Source of the DNA: DATIXD01 sp035518875
GTDB lineage: Bacteria > Pseudomonadota > Gammaproteobacteria > Methylococcales > Methylococcaceae
Assembly (NCBI GenBank): GCA_035518875.1
Contig: DATIXD010000323.1
Coordinates: forward strand, 1-12,591
Reading direction: 5' to 3'
Length of the DNA stretch: 12,591 bases
The stretch's first letter is position 1. The number at the start of each line of letters is the position of its first letter. Positions 6,301-12,591 of the stretch are shown one piece after another. The notes under the pieces were generated by a model that saw only the letters and a list, made by a program, of their open reading frames with translations, searched no databases and was not told the DNA's origin. The position numbers and the translations under genes were made by a program.

Positions 6301-9300
6301 ATGAGCCGTGCAAAATTTCCCTTGCGCATCGTTTCCCGGGCGGATTCGTCAAGAATGGGCGGTTTGTCGCAAAGTTCCGCCACCTTCACAACGGAAAGCA
6401 TCTGGCGTTATGGGCGTCGCGAAAAAAGGTGGGTATTTCCGTTCGATACATCGATGCCGGTAGCTGTGGCCCAAAGTGCGTCCTTGTGGGAAGACTCCGC
6501 GCTAAGCCTGCTCCAGCGCTTCGAGGCCCATCCGGTTATCCGCGAAATTGAGGCCGCTTTGACGGGAGGGGAGATTGTCGTCCGCTTTAGGGAAGGCGAG
6601 GACACGCTGCTCAGCGTCGATATCGACAGCGGAATCATGGACATGTCCGTCATGCACGGGAACGGCCCTAGACACGGGCTCAAGCTACTGTTGGGTCTGG
6701 GATGGGTTTATGTGTTGCTGTGCCGAGGCGGGCGAAGCGAGAGGGCGGCCTTGCATGGCATGTTGGATCTCTATCAGGCTATGTCCGCCGAAGACCAGGC
6801 CGATATCTTCCGCAGTCTCGAACAGCCTGTGCTGGACCCGGGCAAGCTGTTTGCGCTTTTCCTGCAACGGGCCGGTTCGGCCGATTCCGCCGAGGATCGA
6901 GACCGGCACGTCACCTGGCTGCTGGGGCAGAACCGGGTAAACCTGCCCTATGACCGGCTTGCGGCCTTGGCAATCATGGGCGGCGCGGCCGACACGGATG
7001 AAAAACGCCGGCAGCTCTATGCTCTCGTGCGGAATTACGACCGCGCCCTGGAGTGCGGTAATATCGAACGAATCTCTTGCGAACTCAGGGAAGCGGGCGA
7101 ACTATTGATCTTCGGCCGCATGAGCCGGGCTTTCCATAACCAAGGGATGCTCTTCGCGGATGCCGTCCTGATCCGCTCCGCACCGGACTGGCCCGGTTTC
7201 GCCGGCGAACTGGCCGAGCTGGCGGCGGGGGACGATGACACCGAGGAGACCGTCGCCCGCTTGCGGCTGTTTTTGAACAGCCCCGGCGAAGTGCCGCTGA
7301 TCCGGTTGGAGGGCGCCTTGGAGCGCTTCGAGGACGCGGCTCTCGATGCCCAGCGAAGAGCTTTGGCCCAGACGCTCAATTCGGCGCGAGAATGGGTGGA
7401 AAACCACGCCGACCGTTTTGCGCCGGCTCCCCCGGCGTTCGCGGCGGACGCCATCTTCAGTTTGGCTGAGCAACGCCTGCAGCTGGCGGAGCGGATACGG
7501 ACCAGCATCCTGGCCGCTAAGCGACGCCCCGCTGCCTATGTGGTCATCAGCCAACGCCCGTCCCCGACCGGCTCGCACCTGTTGGTCAAGCTCAACGACT
7601 TCGAAGACCCCTACCCGGGTAAGCCGGACAATCTGCGCAAACTGTTACGCCTGGCCGGCGACCGCGTTTACGGCAGTCCCGATTACGGTTGGCTGGAGGT
7701 GGCTGACCACTGGATCGAGGCCATCCCCTTGTTCATCAGGGAAGAAGTCTTAACCCAGGACGGGCGGGAGACCTCCCGCACCGTCATCGACATCGCCGGC
7801 ATGGAGGAGTCCTTCCGCGAGGAAATGGCCGACCTCTGGGCCAACAACCTCCGACGGGTACTGGAAAGCGAGTTTCTGGCTCTGGCCCGAGAGACCTTGA
7901 CGGAAGGCAGCGCCGATGCGGACGAGGAAGCCGTCCGCAGCCGTCTGCTTGCGGAAGGAGTCGACCCTGCGGAGATCGCCGCCTTGGGTCTGCTGTTCGG
8001 CGAAGCCTACCGGCAGCAGGTGGCGGAGGTTCAGCGACTCGTGGAACGGGAGGAACTGGAGCCTTTCGAGGCGGCGCGGCTGGTTCTGCCGAAATCCGCC
8101 ATCGTCAACCGGGCGCGGGAGCGTTTCCGGGCCGTGGGCTCGTGGCGGGGGGCCGTAGCGGATGTGCTCCGAGCGTCCGGGCGAACCGGCGATTTCGAAA
8201 GGGAAATCGCACGCCTTGTCCCGGCGGCCCTGACACCGCGCCGCCCCTTGCCGGCCCTGCACGTGCTGACCACCCAGTCGGCCGGCATGACCGAAGGCTA
8301 TGTCCGGAGCTGGCTGGAAGAGTCCATGGCGCTCTACAACATCGTGGAGGATCACGGCCTGCATGAAGACGTCGAAGCCTGCCGTCGATTCCACGTCGGC
8401 CGGATCAGCGCCCTTGCCGAAAAGTTGATCCGCGAGCTGGGCCTGTGGGTGGAAGTCGAGGAACTCCGCTCGTCCGAGTCCGTCTCCGAAGCGGAAGCCA
8501 TTCGGCGCATCGTGCGCCGGAATAGCTTGGTCCAGGAAGGCATATCTTGCTTGGGGACGTTGCTGGAATTCGAGCAAGCCACAGTGCCAGCCGGGGAGGC
8601 CGACCGCGTCGACGACCCGGAATCGGTTCGGGCGATTTTGCAAAGCGAGGTCGAAAGCCTGCGGGACATCGCCCTGGACCAGGTGGTGGAACGCAACGGG
8701 GACACGCTCACAAGCGCAGCCCGGGACTATTGCAGCCAGAACCCGGGCAGCGACCAACGAGAAGCCTTGCGCCGTATCGTGACAAACGACGAATACTACC
8801 GCTGCGATCTGGACGCTTACTGCCGGATCGCCGCCCGGCGCAGGGTGCTGGACCGGCTCGATGCGGAGCACCCCGAACTGCACCTCCAAGCACGTTGCAA
8901 CACCTTCCTCCGGCGTTACCAGAGCCTAGCGAAGACCACGGCTCGCAAGGAGATCATTGCCGAACGCGGCCTCAACCATTTGACCCTGCATCCGCTCCAC
9001 TACTTCCGTGCGACCGGTGGCGGCAAGCGTTATCACCTTCTTTACACCCCCAGCCGCGTCGACCTGGGGCGCCGGGAACGGGAGTCGGTGGAAACCTGGG
9101 CGCAATGGGTGGGCGGGGCGGACCAGGCCGCGGCACGGGAGGGACGGCGGCTATACGGGCTGATCAACAAGGACGTTCGCGTCTTCGCAAGCCTCCGAGA
9201 GCCCGAGGTGCTGAAAACCGGCGAGAACGCGTCGATGACCTCTCATTACGCCTTCTCCAATGCCCTGTCGATGATGGTGGCGGCGACCCGACGAGGGGAT

Positions 9301-12300
9301 TTCGAAAGCATGGCCGACCAAATGAACCGCCGTCAGGATCGTCGGGTTCACCCGGCGGGCGAAGGCTACGGCGGCTACTGCGTGCCCAAGGACGGGCTGT
9401 TTCTGGAGTTTGTGCTCAGCTTGGGCAGGGGCGAGAAGCTGGTGCAGATCGGCCTGCCCGCGGCCTGCCACGATGCCGTGGCGCAACTGGCCGAGGAATT
9501 GCTGGAACGCCGCGGCGAGTTTGCCTCGGAACTGGACTGGGAGGCCTGGGCAGCCTGCCGCATGCAGGCGTTGGAATGGCCACTGTCCGGTACCCGGTCA
9601 CGGATGGACCTGTTCCAGGCCACCCGGGTCGCGCAGCTGCTAGACGGTTTGGGCCAGCCGGAATTGCGTGACGCCGGCCGGGTCGCGACCAGCCTCGCCG
9701 CCCGCTGGGGGCTGCACAAAATGGTCACCGGGGGCGAACAGGTCAACCGGTTCATGCCGTTTTTCAAAGTCTGGCTGATCCGGCAGGCCCTGGCCGAGTC
9801 GGCCCGCCGGCATCCGGACTCAGGTCCGGATGCGGAGCGCGCGGTCGTCGTGCTTACCGCGGAGTACAAGCCGGACACTCAGGACGGTCGGTTTTCGGCC
9901 GGGATGCGGAAGCTTGAAATCCTTGCCGGCACCGGCAACCATCTCCTGTCCGCCCTGGATAGCGAAGGGCAGGATCTGGCCCTGCTGTTGTCCGAGGGCT
10001 ACGCGCAACTGGAACGGCGCGGGCGGGTCAACCGCGTCCTCGATTGGCTGGACATCGATCCCACCGACGAAGCCGCAATCGCCCGGTTGCGAGAACTGTT
10101 TCCGTTTCGAGAGTCGCCGGCGGAAATCCGGCTGGTGTCGCCCACGGGACTTTCCATACAGGATGTGCTGAATTACACCAGTGACACCCGTTTGGCGGAA
10201 ATCGCCGAACAAACCCGTACGGAGCTTCTGGACTACGGGTTCAGCGCCAGAGAAATCGAGGCCAACCTCCGTAGCCATGGGCCGCGGTTGCGTCTTTGGA
10301 GCCATCGCCTTCCCCTCGCTCCGAAGGAACGAGACGACTTGCAACAGCGTCTCGGCGGCCGCATTCACGCCCTCGCGTTGACCGTTCTGGGACCCGAGTT
10401 CCATTATCCTCACGCGCTCCAAGGTGCCGACGTGCTGGATACCGGAATCCCCCACCAGTGCCTCCTGGAGCTGTTGGCCGATCCCGGCTACCTTTGCGAT
10501 CTGATGTTGGATGGCAACCCGCGAAGCGCTCTCGCGATCGTGGATGGCGCGTCGGGAGCGCGTCCCCGAGCCCTAAACCAATTGGACGTCATGCTCTGGT
10601 TTGCCGCCGGGGAACGCCGAGGCCGTGAGTCCGTTTACTGCGGAATCGGCTTGGGAGAGGAAACCATCGAAAGTTGGCGGGCTACCATGCGCCGGCGTCG
10701 GCGCCAGGCGGAAAGCTTGCGGCAGGCTCTCGGCAACGGCAGTGCCAACCAAGCGCGGCGGGTCTACGGCAAGATCGTAAGGGACTTGCGGCAGGACGAA
10801 ATCGCCCAGGCGGAACTGGACGAACTCGGCAAGCGGGCGCACAGCGGCCGTCTCCAGGAACGGGATCGGGCCTATGCCGAGGCCTTGATCCGGGTCGCCG
10901 GCGGCCTGCCCATCGAAGACCTGGATTTCGCGGGATTTCTCGCCCTGGGGGGAATCTTTCTGCTGATCGGCGCAGACCGCGAGGAAATCGTCACCTGTCA
11001 ATCTTCCGTTACCTTCGGGATTGCGAGCTTGGCCGGACGTTCAGCTCCCTTTAACGAGCGGTGGATGGCGCTCCTACCACCGGCCGACCGGCGTCTGGGC
11101 GTTCCCGATTATCGTGAGGAACGGGGTGTCGAAAGTTCCAACAAGGCGATGGAAGAGCGCCCCGCCGTCGCGCTCGAAACCCGCCGCCAATTGGCTGGGC
11201 GTCTGGCCAGGGCGCGGGCGATCAACGAGCGCTACGCGGCGTTTTCCGCTGCGTCCGCCCAGACGAGCGATTTCGCCGCAAGCTATCGGGCGGCGATGGA
11301 CTGTCTCGGCTCGGGTGACGGACCGGTCGCCGAATCCGCTTTCGGCCGGTTCATGGCCCATGCCGGCAACGCCCTGGGGGCCCTGGCGGTGGAACTGGCG
11401 GATGGCGAGCACCGGGGCGCATTCCTGAGCAGGCTGAAGAGCCTTTGCGGCGGGCGCCGGATCGATCCCGAGCTTTGGCAAGACATTGCCGGCGGTTACG
11501 AGGACATCGGCGACTTCGGCCGGCTGGCGCAGTCGGTGGCGGAACGGAGGCAGCGCGGTCAGATCGAAGCTGGCGGGCAGGGCCAAGCGCTGGAACGGAT
11601 CGCCCGGGCCGGAGAGTTGTTCCAAATACTCCTGGCCGTCGACAGCATTCAGGAGTTGCTCGACGATGCCCCTGCCGATCCGTTGCCTGTATGGCGAGCG
11701 CTGGCGGACTTCTTCGCCAAGACCCTCAACGACCATCATTATGAATACCGCCCCTGGCTATACAGCCGCGGCATCGGCTTCGCCCGTCTCACGGGGGAGG
11801 AGCTCTACCAATGGGCGGTGACCCGTCATGCCTGGCTGTACCGTTATCTTCGGGGTATCGCCATCCGGTGTACCGAGCTTCGGGAACTTCCCGAGGACCA
11901 ACGGGATAGCCTGTTGGGCAATTTCCTGGACGGCAAGTCCTTGGAGGCCATCGGCGCCGAGGCCGACAGCCCCGCCGAACGCGCTTGGCGCGCCTATGGA
12001 CAAATCCGCGAATTGGCGTTCATGCGCAACGACGGTTTCCCGCTGCCGATCGTGTTCCCGCAGTTCGACCCGGATTTGATCGAAGACCGCTCACGCACCA
12101 ACCATGTCATCGCCGCGCCGGTGGGACGTACCCATTTTGCCCGCATGCTCCGCGAAGGACCCACGTTGTCGCGGGAGTTGGAAAGAGAGGGGAGGCCCGG
12201 AGCCAATCTCATCATCGGCCGCAAGCTCGACTTTCATGCCGGAACCGGCGAGGCTCGCTCGGTGGCGAGCATCCGCAGCGGGCACTTGTACCTCGATGCA

Positions 12301-12591
12301 GAGACTTACCGCGCCGCGCTTTCTCGCTATCGACCGGGGGCCGCCATGGCGGAAGTCCATCCCAAGGGAGTCCGGGTGGCGGCCCGCTTCACGCGACCGG
12401 TTCTCGCCGGCCTTGTCTATCCGTTCCATGGCGACCCGGCCTACACATCGGGTGCCCTGGAGGCCGCCGGACTGCCGTACACGGTGCAGTCTCTGTTCCA
12501 CACCTGGACGACTTACGACAAAGCCAAGTACTCGGATATTTTTAAGGGTTCCGGCGTCGAGTTGCCGGCGGAAATCGATTGGCTGGCGGCT
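6301..12591 (+). CDS. Giant protein of unknown function with a nucleotide-sugar-dehydrogenase-like module, 3' end outside the window
   Basis: One frame stays open from after the TAG at 6217-6219 to the last base, giving at least 2,097 residues from ATG 6301. G/C-rich third positions throughout support coding. The start is uncertain: ATG 6301 has only a weak AGG ahead, and GTG 6241 would add 20 residues. There is no signal peptide; hydrophobic stretches at about 129-141 and 1543-1558 are the only possible membrane segments. Most of the chain looks helical and rich in Arg, Glu and Ala, with an Arg5 cluster at 1464-1468 and no obvious tandem repeats. Residues of about 900-1210 resemble UDP-glucose 6-dehydrogenases: WVGGAD (936-941), LKTGENA with Lys972 and Asn976, Asn987, GYGGYCVPKD with Cys1027 and Asp1031, and YKPDTQDGR (1189-1197). 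The NAD-binding Rossmann domain expected before this is not recognisable. I do not recognise the remaining parts. Coding is near certain; the module is a well-motivated hypothesis; substrate and role are unknown. Confidence 0.93.
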   Translation, partial: MSRAKFPLRIVSRADSSRMGGLSQSSATFTTESIWRYGRREKRWVFPFDTSMPVAVAQSASLWEDSALSLLQRFEAHPVIREIEAALTGGEIVVRFREGEDTLLSVDIDSGIMDMSVMHGNGPRHGLKLLLGLGWVYVLLCRGGRSERAALHGMLDLYQAMSAEDQADIFRSLEQPVLDPGKLFALFLQRAGSADSAEDRDRHVTWLLGQNRVNLPYDRLAALAIMGGAADTDEKRRQLYALVRNYDRALECGNIERISCELREAGELLIFGRMSRAFHNQGMLFADAVLIRSAPDWPGFAGELAELAAGDDDTEETVARLRLFLNSPGEVPLIRLEGALERFEDAALDAQRRALAQTLNSAREWVENHADRFAPAPPAFAADAIFSLAEQRLQLAERIRTSILAAKRRPAAYVVISQRPSPTGSHLLVKLNDFEDPYPGKPDNLRKLLRLAGDRVYGSPDYGWLEVADHWIEAIPLFIREEVLTQDGRETSRTVIDIAGMEESFREEMADLWANNLRRVLESEFLALARETLTEGSADADEEAVRSRLLAEGVDPAEIAALGLLFGEAYRQQVAEVQRLVEREELEPFEAARLVLPKSAIVNRARERFRAVGSWRGAVADVLRASGRTGDFEREIARLVPAALTPRRPLPALHVLTTQSAGMTEGYVRSWLEESMALYNIVEDHGLHEDVEACRRFHVGRISALAEKLIRELGLWVEVEELRSSESVSEAEAIRRIVRRNSLVQEGISCLGTLLEFEQATVPAGEADRVDDPESVRAILQSEVESLRDIALDQVVERNGDTLTSAARDYCSQNPGSDQREALRRIVTNDEYYRCDLDAYCRIAARRRVLDRLDAEHPELHLQARCNTFLRRYQSLAKTTARKEIIAERGLNHLTLHPLHYFRATGGGKRYHLLYTPSRVDLGRRERESVETWAQWVGGADQAAAREGRRLYGLINKDVRVFASLREPEVLKTGENASMTSHYAFSNALSMMVAATRRGDFESMADQMNRRQDRRVHPAGEGYGGYCVPKDGLFLEFVLSLGRGEKLVQIGLPAACHDAVAQLAEELLERRGEFASELDWEAWAACRMQALEWPLSGTRSRMDLFQATRVAQLLDGLGQPELRDAGRVATSLAARWGLHKMVTGGEQVNRFMPFFKVWLIRQALAESARRHPDSGPDAERAVVVLTAEYKPDTQDGRFSAGMRKLEILAGTGNHLLSALDSEGQDLALLLSEGYAQLERRGRVNRVLDWLDIDPTDEAAIARLRELFPFRESPAEIRLVSPTGLSIQDVLNYTSDTRLAEIAEQTRTELLDYGFSAREIEANLRSHGPRLRLWSHRLPLAPKERDDLQQRLGGRIHALALTVLGPEFHYPHALQGADVLDTGIPHQCLLELLADPGYLCDLMLDGNPRSALAIVDGASGARPRALNQLDVMLWFAAGERRGRESVYCGIGLGEETIESWRATMRRRRRQAESLRQALGNGSANQARRVYGKIVRDLRQDEIAQAELDELGKRAHSGRLQERDRAYAEALIRVAGGLPIEDLDFAGFLALGGIFLLIGADREEIVTCQSSVTFGIASLAGRSAPFNERWMALLPPADRRLGVPDYREERGVESSNKAMEERPAVALETRRQLAGRLARARAINERYAAFSAASAQTSDFAASYRAAMDCLGSGDGPVAESAFGRFMAHAGNALGALAVELADGEHRGAFLSRLKSLCGGRRIDPELWQDIAGGYEDIGDFGRLAQSVAERRQRGQIEAGGQGQALERIARAGELFQILLAVDSIQELLDDAPADPLPVWRALADFFAKTLNDHHYEYRPWLYSRGIGFARLTGEELYQWAVTRHAWLYRYLRGIAIRCTELRELPEDQRDSLLGNFLDGKSLEAIGAEADSPAERAWRAYGQIRELAFMRNDGFPLPIVFPQFDPDLIEDRSRTNHVIAAPVGRTHFARMLREGPTLSRELEREGRPGANLIIGRKLDFHAGTGEARSVASIRSGHLYLDAETYRAALSRYRPGAAMAEVHPKGVRVAARFTRPVLAGLVYPFHGDPAYTSGALEAAGLPYTVQSLFHTWTTYDKAKYSDIFKGSGVELPAEIDWLAA

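Noticed and set aside
6640..6725. A glycine-rich GNGPRHG followed by a hydrophobic stretch near residues 121-141 of the giant protein, considered as the missing NAD-binding motif
   Set aside because: There is no clear preceding beta strand or GxGxxG pattern, and it lies about 800 residues before the dehydrogenase-like module.
7750..8889. A 379-codon leftward open frame antisense to the giant gene
   Set aside because: No ribosome site or family motif, and its composition fits a shadow of the high-GC3 sense frame.
8547..9671. A 374-codon rightward open frame in another phase inside the giant gene
   Set aside because: Its translation is Pro/Gly/Arg-rich, typical of a shifted frame in GC-rich DNA. 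The main frame here carries the coherent dehydrogenase-like motifs.

Overview
The window looks like chromosomal DNA of a GC-rich bacterium, most likely a gammaproteobacterium. That placement is an inference from base composition, codon use and gene types, not from a marker gene. No rRNA, tRNA, CRISPR array, intact insertion sequence or prophage gene is visible.

Left part (1-5340). A 5'-truncated Memo-family gene runs rightward and ends at 741. Facing it are three leftward genes in transcription order: a Panacea-domain (SocA-antitoxin-like) protein (5340-4723), a 420-aa iron-dependent VOC dioxygenase-like protein resembling 4-hydroxyphenylpyruvate dioxygenase (4565-3303), and a 723-aa stand-alone DUF2126 putative amidoligase (3065-894). 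The gaps between the three (157 and 237 bases) are too wide for tight coupling, so they are probably not one compact operon. The 152-base convergent gap at 742-893 has only weak hairpins (for example 802-807 with 816-821) and no clear U-tract terminator.

Middle part (5341-6300). This is a gene-poor, eroded stretch. It holds a GC hairpin next to a T7 tract upstream of the Panacea gene, the frameshifted C-terminal remnant of a Mg2+-transporter-type P-type ATPase (about 5738-6056), and a nest of GTTTCG/CGAAAC inverted repeats at 6219-6258 just ahead of the next gene.

Right part (6301-12591). Half the window is one uninterrupted rightward reading frame of at least 2,097 codons that runs off the end. 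I do not recognise the protein as a whole. However, residues of about 900-1210 carry the ordered motifs of the UDP-glucose/nucleotide-sugar 6-dehydrogenase family: a Lys-x3-Asn pair, an Asn 11 residues further, a GYGGxCxPKD catalytic-Cys motif 51 residues after the first Asn, and a YKPDTxDxR motif. No N-terminal NAD-binding Rossmann domain is recognisable before them, and there are roughly 100 extra residues between the Cys motif and the KPDT motif. A giant protein containing a rearranged or degenerate sugar-dehydrogenase-like module is the most unusual object here. Nothing in the window shows its pathway or partners.
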